From NCBI GenBank assembly GCA_015493525.1, contig WGCY01000013.1:1-32398 (forward strand): a stretch of DNA of 32,398 bases. The letters run 5' to 3'. Made by a program: the position numbers and the translations under genes. The notes under the pieces were generated by a model. That model was not told the origin of the DNA. It was given only the letters and a program-made list of their open reading frames with translations, and made no database searches. Of this stretch, positions 1 to 7,521 are shown piece by piece. Every line of letters starts with the position of its first letter. The stretch's first letter is position 1. Source of the DNA: Bacteroidales bacterium. GTDB taxonomy: Bacteria; Bacteroidota; Bacteroidia; Bacteroidales; F082.

Positions 1-644
1 CCGGATTCCAGAATTTTTCTCGTAAAAATGAGCCGACTTTGATTTTCATTCACGAAGTTGATGTATTCATTTTCCGAAGAATTGATGTCTGAATTTAGTT
101 TTTTTATCCTTGTTTTTACCGGATGGGCAACGGCAAAAGCTGCAAAAGTCGCCTTTCTCAGTAACAACAGGGCCTGCTGATAGCGGTTACTATTCTTGTT
201 TTCAAATCTCAGAAAATATTGTGCATCCCGGCCCGAAGCAAGGTAATCTCCGGCATTGTACTCCCAACCGGCCAAGATAAAGAAAGCCACCGGCCAGGAA
301 ACAGAATCTATGTGCAGGCCCCGGCGATAGCTCAAAACAGCACTATCCATCTGATGCCGTGAAGCATAAACATCACCCTGTAACAAATAGGCTTTGACAA
401 ATCCGGCATCCCGTTTCAGCACCTTCGCAAGATATAATTCAGCCTGAGAAAAGTGGTTTTGTTGATAGGCAATTTCTGCCTCACCAAAAAGCTTCAAGGT
501 TTTCTTGTCAGGATGCTGTTGCGCGTGCAGGCGGGTTACAAAACACGGTGCAGAAAAGAATATAAGAAATAGAAAGACAATAACATAGTTGTACAAAGTC
601 TTTGGTACAGGATAAAGTTTTTTATGGTTTTCCCAATTCATCAT
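1..644 (-). CDS. TPR / PD40-type envelope protein (OmpA-family-like), 3' end outside window
   Basis: An open frame runs from an ATG at 644 to the left edge without a stop, giving about 214 residues. The N-terminus has a basic stretch and a hydrophobic segment (VIVFLFLIFFSAPC) ending near LHA-QQ, which reads as a signal peptide. Next come TPR-like helical repeats (AEIAYQQNHFSQAELYLAKV, then AYLLQGDVYASRHQMDSAVL). The last visible part, NSDINSSENEYINFVNE followed by LIFTRK, resembles the first PD40/WD40-like blade of Bacteroidota proteins that carry TPR, PD40 and a C-terminal OmpA peptidoglycan-binding domain. The OmpA part cannot be seen here, so that is inference. A second ATG at 641 is equally usable. 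A TACATTTG box lies at 741-748, which would put a dispersed palindromic repeat (646-713) inside the 5' leader. Confidence 0.75.
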   Translation of the reverse strand, partial: MMNWENHKKLYPVPKTLYNYVIVFLFLIFFSAPCFVTRLHAQQHPDKKTLKLFGEAEIAYQQNHFSQAELYLAKVLKRDAGFVKAYLLQGDVYASRHQMDSAVLSYRRGLHIDSVSWPVAFFILAGWEYNAGDYLASGRDAQYFLRFENKNSNRYQQALLLLRKATFAAFAVAHPVKTRIKKLNSDINSSENEYINFVNENQSRLIFTRKILES

Positions 645-645
645 T

Positions 646-713
646 GGATTTAAAATCCTTTTCTTTTTTACCATTCGTATTACATCAGCCAAAGGCAGAC
701 AGGAATCCGAATG
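646..713 (-). repeat. Dispersed palindromic repeat, copy A
   Basis: Read on the minus strand, 713 to 672 begins CATTCGGATT, contains CTGTCTGCC and GGCTGATG, and closes with AATACGAATG, so the ends form an imperfect inverted pair. About 13 bases later comes a GGATTTTAAATCC palindrome (658-646). The same arrangement recurs on the plus strand at 20015-20081, with about 4 differences in the first 42 bases. Here it sits directly before the start codon of the TPR/PD40 gene. Confidence 0.8.
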
Positions 714-740
714 AGCCCGGGATATTTGTTCAGGCCGCAA

Positions 741-748
741 CAAATGTA
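741..748 (-). promoter_or_regulatory. Candidate -7 box of the TPR/PD40 gene (TACATTTG)
   Basis: TACATTTG fits the Bacteroidota TAnnTTTG consensus. It would start transcription near 737 and give a leader of about 90 nt holding the palindromic repeat. No convincing -33 TTTG was found, so this is tentative. Confidence 0.35.
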
Positions 749-796
749 ACGAAAACTCAAAAAACATCGGGAAATTTCCCATGGGACACTCCCGTT

Positions 797-1429
797 TTAC
801 GGAATTCCCATATATTTATGCGACTGGAGCGAGATGCGCCAACGGGGATGTTGCATAACGTAATCTGTGAGCGCCTCCATAATTTTTGAAGCCACACTCC
901 ATTCAGGTTGCAGGAAAAGATGACAGTCCGGGGAAACCAAGGCGGCATTTTGCTCCGCCCATTTTAAATCCGCTTCTTTTTGTATCACCACTTTCAGCTC
1001 CTGGGCCAGCGGATAAATCGCTTTTCGGGGAGGTGAATTTTTCTTGGGCGATAGGCAAATCCAGTCCCAGCTTCCACTTAATGGATGTGCTCCCGATGTC
1101 TCCACCATAACTGTTATGCCGCTTTCTTTCAGCTTTTTAGTAAATATTTCCAAAGGATAAAGTGAAGGCTCTCCGCCGGTAACCACAACCGTTTTGGCCG
1201 GTGTAGCTGCAGCTCTTTTCACGACCTCTTCTACCGGAACGGGCGGAAAGAGTTTTGCATTCCACGATTCTTTGCTGTCGCACCAGGCACATCCCACATC
1301 GCAGCCGCCAATGCGTACAAAATAAGCCGCCTTCCCTGTGTTAAAGCCCTCTCCCTGAAGTGTATAAAACTCCTCCATCACCGGCAGTTTCCGGCCTCCA
1401 TCCAACAGGGATAATTCTGTTTTGTTCAT
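797..1429 (-). CDS. queE: 7-carboxy-7-deazaguanine synthase (radical SAM)
   Basis: QueE is a radical S-adenosylmethionine enzyme that converts 6-carboxy-tetrahydropterin to 7-carboxy-7-deazaguanine in the queuosine/preQ0 pathway in the cytoplasm. The 210-residue protein has the expected N-terminus EEFYTLQGEGFNTG. Its CX3CX2C cluster motif is CDVGCAWC (Cys43, Cys47, Cys50), followed by VVVTGGEPSLYPL, and it ends with SLQSHKYMGIP as QueE proteins do. The length is normal. Its ATG overlaps the stop of the upstream secreted-protein gene in an ATGA, so the two are probably translationally coupled. No other queuosine gene is visible in the window. Confidence 0.93.
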   Translation of the reverse strand: MNKTELSLLDGGRKLPVMEEFYTLQGEGFNTGKAAYFVRIGGCDVGCAWCDSKESWNAKLFPPVPVEEVVKRAAATPAKTVVVTGGEPSLYPLEIFTKKLKESGITVMVETSGAHPLSGSWDWICLSPKKNSPPRKAIYPLAQELKVVIQKEADLKWAEQNAALVSPDCHLFLQPEWSVASKIMEALTDYVMQHPRWRISLQSHKYMGIP

Positions 1430-2421
1430 TTCCGCACCCTTTTCTGAAAAATTGAATCCAGCGGGAAAGCATACAAAGTCTGTTTAAAAATCGGTGGCCT
1501 GCCCTCTGATGAAAGGTAAACCCTGTTCCCGTTTCCGAAAGCAATTCCCTCTGTCTGTGTGGCTTTGGCATTTTTTAAACGGACCCGCTCTTTTTGGCTG
1601 GAAAAGAAATCATGTCCCTTGTAACCGGATAAAACCATCACAAAAGGAACCCAGTTTCCACGGGTATATCCCACCAGCATCACCGTGCCGGTTTTTGGTT
1701 GTTCATCGGCACCGGTAACCAATCCTTTCACATTGTATTGCGACACCCGGCGGGCTGTATATTTTCCCGCTTTTTTGGGCAGGGCATACAGCCGGGATTG
1801 TTGGTCCTGCCAGTCTTTGGAAAAAATGTACAACGAGTCGTCCGAAGCCAGCAGTGCCTCGCAGTCAAAATTATTGTTCCTGCGGTTTTTCACCGGGCCT
1901 TTGTAATCGGGATAAGCATAGGCGATTTTCACGGCCGTAACCTCTCCATCCCCCTGTTGGGGAATGTCTGATTTTTTCACCTTGTAAATGCAAAGGTCGT
2001 GGCGGTTTCCCGAATTGTTGCCGATATCGCCCACGTAAATGAATTTTTTATCCTGTGAAATGTCTTCCCAGTCGCGGTTGGTGGCATTTTTCAACTTAAT
2101 GCGTTGCAATACTTTCCCGGTAAGGGTATCCAAACGGTAAATGACGGGCAACCCGCCGCTGTCGTTGTGTGTCCACAGGCTGTTGCGCCAAAAGATAAGC
2201 CCGGAGGTTTCGTCCACCTCTTTCGGGAGGGTACAGACCACCGGAGGGTGAAATTCCCTGTCCCGGGTTTTGGCCGGCTTTTGTGCACTTGCGTTAAAAG
2301 GCAGTGCCACAGAAAGCAAAAAGACAGAAAAGAAAAGAAATACGTACCTTTCGGGAAGATGGCTTTCCCTTGCTTTCCGAAAAGGATTTCCCGTTTTATT
2401 TATATTTTGAATAACGAACAT
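1426..2421 (-). CDS. Secreted beta-propeller-like protein of unknown function
   Basis: This 331-residue protein has a long N-region and a hydrophobic signal segment (YVFLFFSVFLLSVALPF) ending at ASA-QKP near residue 46, so it is probably exported. The mature part has blade-like repeats with aromatic and acidic motifs: DETSGLIFW, WTHNDSGG, DWEDISQDKKFIYVGDIGNN, CEALL..DSLYIFSKDW, TEGIAFGNG. These suggest a periplasmic or surface beta-propeller, but I do not recognise a family with known activity. The stop overlaps the queE start by 4 bases. That suggests co-transcription, though a functional link to queuosine is not evident. No clear TAnnTTTG box precedes it, and the start is the only in-frame ATG before the signal peptide. 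Confidence 0.7.
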   Translation of the reverse strand: MFVIQNINKTGNPFRKARESHLPERYVFLFFSVFLLSVALPFNASAQKPAKTRDREFHPPVVCTLPKEVDETSGLIFWRNSLWTHNDSGGLPVIYRLDTLTGKVLQRIKLKNATNRDWEDISQDKKFIYVGDIGNNSGNRHDLCIYKVKKSDIPQQGDGEVTAVKIAYAYPDYKGPVKNRRNNNFDCEALLASDDSLYIFSKDWQDQQSRLYALPKKAGKYTARRVSQYNVKGLVTGADEQPKTGTVMLVGYTRGNWVPFVMVLSGYKGHDFFSSQKERVRLKNAKATQTEGIAFGNGNRVYLSSEGRPPIFKQTLYAFPLDSIFQKRVRK

Positions 2422-2628
2422 CGGCGAACGATTTTAGAATTTAGAAAGTTCTCTTTTAAAAGGAGCGTGAAAAAGGGGCATATGAAACAACGGTTTGGCA
2501 ATATGAAAAGTTGGGTATTCTGGAATACAAAACTTTCAAGTTGCTACGCTGTTTTTTTAATGTTAAATTATTCATATTTAGTACTATCCGGCCAATTTTT
2601 TATATTGCGTGTCAGGCTTTTGTGCTTT
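2422..2628. other. AT-rich intergenic region without recognised content
   Basis: About 207 bases lie between the secreted-protein gene and the DUF5615 gene. I see no conserved RNA, repeat or convincing reading frame here. A promoter for the queE operon would be expected in it, but no full TAnnTTTG match was found. Confidence 0.4.
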
Positions 2629-2961
2629 TTATTCGGTGATTTCAAGGCAACCATAATCTTCACTAAGAAACAGTTTTATCAAATCACTTTTCTTCCGTAA
2701 AAGGCGTTCCAAGTTTTTTGTTGTCGTATTTCCAGTCCTGATCCAAATTATTTTTGGAGGGTAACCTTTGATTATATTTAAATCACAGAAATCAGAGTCA
2801 AAAGTTACTATTGCAAATTCATTCCTTTTTGCGAACTCAAATATTTCAATATCGCTTGCGTTTTCAAGTCCTAATTCTCGAACCTGTTTTGAATCTGGGA
2901 AAAAGTCAATAATTCGTTTTATCAGCCGAAAGGATATATTTTGATCAAAAAGAAGTTTCAT
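2629..2961 (-). CDS. DUF5615 PIN-like protein (toxin-like partner)
   Basis: This 110-residue protein starts MKLLFDQNIS and carries acidic residues where PIN-like nucleases have them: Asp6 in LLFDQN and the pair in VTFDSDFCD. It then has the PPKIIWIRTGN segment typical of DUF5615. Members are thought to be small RNA-cleaving PIN-like enzymes paired with DUF433 proteins. The frame stays open upstream to 3009, but the conserved N-terminus and the TAATG overlap with the DUF433 stop (2961-2963) favour the ATG at 2961. The one-base overlap implies translational coupling, as in toxin-antitoxin pairs. Toxicity is inferred from the family and the gene arrangement only. Confidence 0.85.
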   Translation of the reverse strand: MKLLFDQNISFRLIKRIIDFFPDSKQVRELGLENASDIEIFEFAKRNEFAIVTFDSDFCDLNIIKGYPPKIIWIRTGNTTTKNLERLLRKKSDLIKLFLSEDYGCLEITE

Positions 2962-3182
2962 TAGGCATATATTTGTCCTCGTTCCTTCCTGGCTGCAAAT
3001 GAAAGACAAGCATTAATTTGGTTCTCTGTTAATTCAGGGAAGTCATTAATTATTTCTTTTCGGGTCATTCCATTAGACAACCATGATAAAATATCGTAAA
3101 CAGAAATTCTTGTACCTTTAATTACCGGTTTTCCAAATCTTTTTTCTGTTTTAATCTCTATGTATTCGTTAAATCGTACCAT
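2961..3182 (-). CDS. DUF433 protein (antitoxin-like, HTH)
   Basis: The 73-residue protein contains the DUF433 signature GKPVIKGTRISVYDILSWLSNG followed by EIINDFPELTENQINACLSFAA, a winged-helix or homeodomain-like fold. DUF433 proteins commonly precede DUF5615 PIN-like genes and are taken to be the antitoxin or DNA-binding partner. The length is full for the family. The start codon lies only 4 bases after a TACCTTTG box (3187-3194), which predicts a leaderless message. If the protein represses its own promoter, its operator should lie close to that box; I saw no obvious palindrome there. Confidence 0.87.
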   Translation of the reverse strand: MVRFNEYIEIKTEKRFGKPVIKGTRISVYDILSWLSNGMTRKEIINDFPELTENQINACLSFAARKERGQIYA

Positions 3183-3186
3183 ATTA

Positions 3187-3194
3187 CAAAGGTA
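3187..3194 (-). promoter_or_regulatory. -7 box for the DUF433/DUF5615 pair (TACCTTTG)
   Basis: TACCTTTG matches TAnnTTTG exactly and ends 4 bases before the ATG at 3182. Transcription should start at or next to the A of the start codon, so the mRNA is predicted to be leaderless. The -33 element is weak. Confidence 0.5.
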
Positions 3195-3258
3195 ATCAAT
3201 TATTCTTTATTTAACTTTTTATTTTTTCTTCATCGTTTTCTTTGGCATAAAGCCTAGC

Positions 3259-4158
3259 TTATGGATAAATTTCTTTTTTATATGCCAGCAGCGTGTTTTT
3301 CAACAACATGGCTATGGTCATAGGGCCAACGCCGCCGGGAACAGGCGTTATAAAGGAAGCTTTTTTTACCACCTCTTTAAAATCCACGTCGCCCACGAGA
3401 TGATAACCCGATTTGCGGGAAGCATCATTCAGCCGGTGAATACCCACATCGATGACAACAGCCCTTTCTTTTACCATGTCGGCTTTGACAAACTGTGGTT
3501 TCCCGATGGCGGCAATCAGAATATCCGCCGTACGTGTAATTTCTTCCAGATTTTTTGTGGCACTGTGGCAAAGCGTTACGGTGGCATTGGCACCATCCTC
3601 TTTTTGCGAAAGCAAAATACTCATGGGACGCCCCACAATATTGGAACGGCCCACAACGACACAATGTTTTCCGGCCACGGGAATCTTGTAATATTTTAAA
3701 AGTTCCATAATCCCGAAAGGTGTTGCCGAAAGGAAAGCCGGTTGTCCCAGTACCATTTTCCCCACATTTTCGGGGGTGAAACCGTCCACATCTTTGGCGG
3801 GATTAATGCGATGGACAATCTTGTTTTCGTCAATATGTTCCGGCAGGGGAAGCTGAACGATGTAGCCATCAATCTCCTCATCACTATTCAGATAATCAAT
3901 AACTTCCAGCAACTCTTTCTCTGTAATATCCGCAGGATAGCGATAGGTGGAGGAGATCATCCCCGCAGCGTGGGCAGCTTTTTCTTTGCTGGCGACATAA
4001 GTTTCGCTGGCGGGGTCGTTGCCCACAAGGACGGCAGCAAGATGCGGACTGTCTTCTCCGCGGTCTATCATCTCTGCAACCTCTTTTTTAATGGATTCCC
4101 TGATTTCTTTGGCTACCTGTTTGCCATCGATAATGACCGCCTGCTTTTTCTTTGCCAT
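3259..4158 (-). CDS. folD: Bifunctional methylenetetrahydrofolate dehydrogenase / cyclohydrolase
   Basis: FolD interconverts 5,10-methylene-THF, 5,10-methenyl-THF and 10-formyl-THF in the cytoplasm, feeding purine and formyl-methionine synthesis. The 299-residue length is normal. The catalytic Tyr-x3-Lys is at Tyr54/Lys58 (SETYVASKEK). The nucleotide-binding stretch GKHCVVVGRSNIVGRP and the C-terminal PVPGGVGPMTIAMLL signature are both intact. It is a single gene between the DUF433/DUF5615 pair and ffh, with an upstream gap of about 126 bases. No exact -7 box was found for it. Confidence 0.96.
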   Translation of the reverse strand: MAKKKQAVIIDGKQVAKEIRESIKKEVAEMIDRGEDSPHLAAVLVGNDPASETYVASKEKAAHAAGMISSTYRYPADITEKELLEVIDYLNSDEEIDGYIVQLPLPEHIDENKIVHRINPAKDVDGFTPENVGKMVLGQPAFLSATPFGIMELLKYYKIPVAGKHCVVVGRSNIVGRPMSILLSQKEDGANATVTLCHSATKNLEEITRTADILIAAIGKPQFVKADMVKERAVVIDVGIHRLNDASRKSGYHLVGDVDFKEVVKKASFITPVPGGVGPMTIAMLLKNTLLAYKKEIYP

Positions 4159-4200
4159 GACTTTTTGTTTACAATTACTTTGTTATCAATATTTGCCCGA

Positions 4201-4250
4201 CTGTTGCACAATGTATCACAGAGAAGACACAGGGGAACACAGTGGGGGAA
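4201..4250. repeat. Short CACAG-type degenerate intergenic repeat
   Basis: Between folD and ffh the plus strand reads as imperfect iterations of CACAG/ACACAG (ATCACAGAGAAGACACAGG, GGAACACAGTGG). Such degenerate stretches recur between genes in many Bacteroidota genomes. No gene is seen in this gap. Confidence 0.35.
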
Positions 4251-4284
4251 CTTTAGTAAGGTTTTGACATTCTGTAAAATAACG

Positions 4285-5610
4285 TTACCGGCCACCCATC
4301 ATGCGCATCATGTTTTTGCCTTTTCCGGTAGTCATTTTTTTCATCATCTTACTGGTTTCGCCAAATTGTTTTATTAACCGGTTGACTTCCTGAATAGACG
4401 TTCCGCTTCCCATGGCAATCCGTTTGCGGCGTGAACCGTTGAGCAAAGCGGGATTATTCCGTTCCTTGGCTGTCATGGAATGGATAATGGCTTCAATACT
4501 TTTGAACGCATCATCGTCGATGTCCATATCTTTCATGGCTTTTCCCATGCCGGGAATCATGGCCATGAGGTCTTTTATGTTCCCCATTTTCTTGATTTGC
4601 TGAATCTGTTTCAGGAAATCATCGAAGTTAAACTGGTTTTTGGCAATCTTTTTCTGCAGCTTGCGGGCCTCTTCTTCATCAAACTGTTCCTGCGCTTTTT
4701 CCACAAGGGTAACAATGTCGCCCATGCCGAGGATTCGATCTGCCATACGGGCCGGGTGGAAAAGATCAAGGGCATCCATTTTCTCACCAATCCCCACAAA
4801 CTTGATGGGTTTCTCCACCACCGAGCGAATGGTCAGCGCAGCCCCACCACGGGTATCCCCGTCCAGTTTGGTAAGTACCACGCCATCAAAATCCAGCCGG
4901 TCGTTAAACGCTTTGGCCGTATTGACGGCATCCTGGCCGGTCATGGCATCCACCACGAAGAGTGTTTCCTGGGGATTAATGGTCTTTTTGATAGATGAAA
5001 TTTCGTTCATCATCTGCTCATCCACGGCCAGACGACCGGCGGTATCCACGATAACAACATTTTTACCATTATCACGGGCATGTTTTATGGCATTTTTGGC
5101 AATTTTAACCGGATCTTTGTTATCAGCTTCGGTATAAACTTCCACATCAACCTGCTCACCCAGCACTTTCAACTGCTCAATAGCTGCCGGACGGTACACG
5201 TCACCGGCTACCATCAGCACCTTCTTACTTTTCTTTGTTTTCAGGTAATTGGCCAGTTTTGCGGAGAAAGTCGTTTTCCCGGAACCTTGCAGGCCGGCAA
5301 TCAAAATTACCGCCGGACTTCCTTTTATGTTGATGTCCACCTGCTCGCCGCCCATGAGCTGCGCCAATTCATCGTGAACAACTTTCACCATAAGTTCGCC
5401 CGGTTTCACTGCCGTGAGCACATTCTGGCCAAGGGCCTTTTCCTTGACCTCAGCCGTAAACTGCTTGGCAATTTTATAACTGACATCCGCCTCAATCAGT
5501 GCTTTTCTAATCTCCTTAACCGACTCGGCCACATTGATTTCAGTGATACGTCCCTGCCCTTTTAGAATTTTAAAAGAGCGGTCCAGTCTGTCGCTTAATC
5601 CTTCAAACAT
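4285..5610 (-). CDS. ffh: Signal recognition particle GTPase
   Basis: Ffh binds the SRP RNA and signal peptides of nascent membrane and secreted proteins and delivers them to FtsY. The N domain covers about residues 1-90. The G domain has the P-loop GLQGSGKTT (106-114), DTAGR (189-193) and TKLDGDTRGG (247-256). The C-terminal M domain is rich in methionine (MAMIPGMGKAMKDMD, SKMMKKMTTGKGKNMMRMMGGR) and carries the RNA-binding segment RRKRIAMGSGTS. The frame is open up to a TTG at 5634, but the family begins MFEGLSDRLD, and a TACTTTTG box at 5632-5639 lies over that TTG. The ATG at 5610 is therefore chosen, giving 441 aa. The partner RNA gene ffs is in the same window at 18261-18357. Confidence 0.97.
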   Translation of the reverse strand: MFEGLSDRLDRSFKILKGQGRITEINVAESVKEIRKALIEADVSYKIAKQFTAEVKEKALGQNVLTAVKPGELMVKVVHDELAQLMGGEQVDINIKGSPAVILIAGLQGSGKTTFSAKLANYLKTKKSKKVLMVAGDVYRPAAIEQLKVLGEQVDVEVYTEADNKDPVKIAKNAIKHARDNGKNVVIVDTAGRLAVDEQMMNEISSIKKTINPQETLFVVDAMTGQDAVNTAKAFNDRLDFDGVVLTKLDGDTRGGAALTIRSVVEKPIKFVGIGEKMDALDLFHPARMADRILGMGDIVTLVEKAQEQFDEEEARKLQKKIAKNQFNFDDFLKQIQQIKKMGNIKDLMAMIPGMGKAMKDMDIDDDAFKSIEAIIHSMTAKERNNPALLNGSRRKRIAMGSGTSIQEVNRLIKQFGETSKMMKKMTTGKGKNMMRMMGGR

Positions 5611-5631
5611 AATGCTTTTAATTTTGGATGG

Positions 5632-5639
5632 CAAAAGTA
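5632..5639 (-). promoter_or_regulatory. -7 box for ffh (TACTTTTG)
   Basis: This is an exact TAnnTTTG match placed to start transcription near 5627, leaving a leader of about 17 nt before the ATG at 5610. A weak TTAG sits about 20 bases upstream in the -33 position. Confidence 0.5.
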
Positions 5640-5752
5640 ATAAAAACTCAGGTTGTAAGCTAAACCATTGTGTACTGCCAGTGGCAAATTCTTATTTAGG
5701 GTTTGACGCTTGTAAATTTACACAAAAACACAACTGTTTTTCCTGTAAATTG

Positions 5753-5777
5753 CAGGGCGAAAAAACACCCTGTTTTT
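5753..5777 (+). terminator. Terminator-like hairpin just before the TIGR02757 gene
   Basis: CAGGG (5753-5757) pairs with CCCTG (5768-5772) and is followed at once by five Ts. There is no plus-strand gene upstream to terminate, and the hairpin lies 18 bases before an ATG. It could be a leader attenuator or a chance structure. Confidence 0.35.
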
Positions 5778-5794
5778 GAATTATTATTCATCAG

Positions 5795-6571
5795 ATGGCA
5801 ATGGACATAAAACAGTTTCTGGAAAGTAAAACAGATGCTTACAACCGGCCGGCTTTCATAGCCGAAGACCCCATCAGTATTCCCCATCGCTTTACCGCGA
5901 AAGAGGATATTGAGATTTCGGGTTTTCTTACGGCTTTGATTTCGTGGGGACGAAGGCCGGCTATCCTGAAATCGGCTTTGAAACTCATGCACCTCATGGA
6001 TAATGCGCCGTATGAATTTATCACGCAACACAATGAGAAGGATTTGAAACGGCTGACCGGCTTTGTTTACCGAACTTTTAACAGCTCCGATTTGTTGTTT
6101 CTGGTAGAAGCTTTACGTCAGGTTTATCTTGAGCAAGGCGGTCTGGAGAAGGTTTTTGAAAACCGTTTCCGGGAAACCGGATCGGTAAAAGGGGCTATCA
6201 CAGGCTTGCGTGCCGAATTGTTGAAAACTACCCATCTTACCCGCTCGGAAAAACATCTTGCTGCTCCTGAGAAAGGCTCCGCAGCCAAGCGAATCAACAT
6301 GTTTCTGCGCTGGATGGTGCGCCGGGATGACAAAGGAGTAGATTTTGGACTTTGGGAAGATATCCCGCCCTCCGCGCTAATGATTCCGTTGGATGTGCAT
6401 TCGGGCAATACCGCCCGCCAACTCGGCCTGCTTCAGCGAAAACAAAACGACTGGAAAGCAGTGGAAGAGCTGACCGGAAAACTCCGGGAATTTGCCCCAA
6501 AAGACCCGGTAAAATATGATTTTGCCCTTTTTGGAACGGGCGTTTACCAGCAACCAGGTTATCCCCGATAG
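5795..6571 (+). CDS. TIGR02757 (DUF2400) family protein
   Basis: This 258-residue protein matches the TIGR02757 family by its opening (VxFLESKTDAYNRPAFIAEDPISIPHRF type), the segment DIEISGFLTALISWGRRPAILKSA, the middle block RWMVRRDDKGVDFGLW and the closing segment KYDFALFGTGV. The family is common in Bacteroidota and other phyla and has no established biochemical role; some annotations note a helix-hairpin-helix-like fold. The length is as expected. Either ATG at 5795 or at 5801 could be the start. It runs convergently with fabI, with only 3 bases between the two stops, so there is no room for a separate terminator. Confidence 0.85.
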   Translation: MAMDIKQFLESKTDAYNRPAFIAEDPISIPHRFTAKEDIEISGFLTALISWGRRPAILKSALKLMHLMDNAPYEFITQHNEKDLKRLTGFVYRTFNSSDLLFLVEALRQVYLEQGGLEKVFENRFRETGSVKGAITGLRAELLKTTHLTRSEKHLAAPEKGSAAKRINMFLRWMVRRDDKGVDFGLWEDIPPSALMIPLDVHSGNTARQLGLLQRKQNDWKAVEELTGKLREFAPKDPVKYDFALFGTGVYQQPGYPR

Positions 6572-6574
6572 CTG

Positions 6575-7432
6575 TCATTCGCCCGTTTCATCAATATCAA
6601 TTCCCAGGTCAATACCCAGGCTTTTGTTGTACATGGCCATGGCTTTTAGGCTCATTCCCATGCTGGAGAAACCGCCATCGTGGTACAAGTTCTGCATGGT
6701 AACTTTGCGCGTCAAATCACTGAACATCACAATGCAATAATTGGCACACTCTTCGGCATCGGCGTTTCCCAAAGGCGACATGCGATGGGTAAAATCCATC
6801 AGTCCGTCAAAACCTTTGACACCGGAACCGGCAGTGGTTTTGGTGGGCGACTGCGAAATGGTGTTTACCCTGATTTTTCGTTCCCGTCCGTAAATGTACC
6901 CGAAGCTGCGGGCAATGGATTCCAGTAGTGCCTTGGCATCGGCCATGTCGTTGTATCCATAGAGTACACGCTGGGCGGCAATATACGACAGGGCCATGAC
7001 AGAACCCCACTCATTAATGGCATCCAGTTTGAAAGCCACCTGAAGCATTTTGTGAAAAGATATGGAAGAAATATCCAGTGTCTTGTTTAAGAAGTTGTAA
7101 TTCAGGTCGTTATAAACACGTTTTTTTCTGACATTCAGCGACATGCCAATGGAATGCAGCACAAAATCGACTTTCCCACCGAGTATCTCCATAGATTTCT
7201 CAAAGACCGTCATCAAATCGTCCACGCTGGTGGCATCGGCCGGAATTACCTCTGCGTGGCATTTCTCCGCCAGTTCGTTCAACTGCCCGAAACGCAAGGC
7301 TGTAGCCGTATTGCTCAACGTAAATACGGCACCTTCTTCATAAGCTTTCTCCGCCACTTTCCAGGCAATGGAATTGCTGTCAAGTGCACCAAAAATAATT
7401 CCCTTTTTCCCTTTTAATAGATTGTATGCCAT
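6575..7432 (-). CDS. fabI: Enoyl-[acyl-carrier-protein] reductase (NADH)
   Basis: FabI reduces trans-2-enoyl-ACP in the last step of each fatty-acid elongation cycle. The protein has the FabI-type nucleotide-binding start LLKGKKGIIFGALDSNSIAW instead of a classical GxxxGxG. It also has VDFVLHSIGMS and the catalytic Tyr-x6-Lys in YNDMADAKALLE, with the partner tyrosine in ALSYIAAQRV. The tail SSMGMSLKAMAMYNKSLGIDLG is longer than in E. coli FabI and resembles Bacteroidota versions. The frame extends to 7465, but the ATG at 7432 begins the conserved MAYNLLKGK, and a TATCTTTG promoter box (7463-7470) excludes the longer form. Final length is 285 aa. Confidence 0.94.
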   Translation of the reverse strand: MAYNLLKGKKGIIFGALDSNSIAWKVAEKAYEEGAVFTLSNTATALRFGQLNELAEKCHAEVIPADATSVDDLMTVFEKSMEILGGKVDFVLHSIGMSLNVRKKRVYNDLNYNFLNKTLDISSISFHKMLQVAFKLDAINEWGSVMALSYIAAQRVLYGYNDMADAKALLESIARSFGYIYGRERKIRVNTISQSPTKTTAGSGVKGFDGLMDFTHRMSPLGNADAEECANYCIVMFSDLTRKVTMQNLYHDGGFSSMGMSLKAMAMYNKSLGIDLGIDIDETGE

Positions 7433-7462
7433 TTCCAAATTATTTAGAATGAGTATAAGCGG

Positions 7463-7470
7463 CAAAGATA
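7463..7470 (-). promoter_or_regulatory. -7 box for fabI (TATCTTTG)
   Basis: Exact TAnnTTTG match giving a predicted start near 7459 and a leader of about 26 nt before the fabI ATG. It supports the shorter fabI start. Confidence 0.5.
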
Positions 7471-7521
7471 AAAGAAAATGAAAACAAGTTTGGAAAGAAG
7501 TATTTGTAGAACAGAACTAAA

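Noticed and set aside
2104-2700. 198-residue plus-strand frame
   Set aside because: It lies antisense to the secreted-protein gene and crosses into the DUF5615 gene; no family resemblance and no promoter.
4285-5634. TTG start for ffh at 5634
   Set aside because: It overlaps the -7 box, and the family starts at MFEGLSDRLD (5610).
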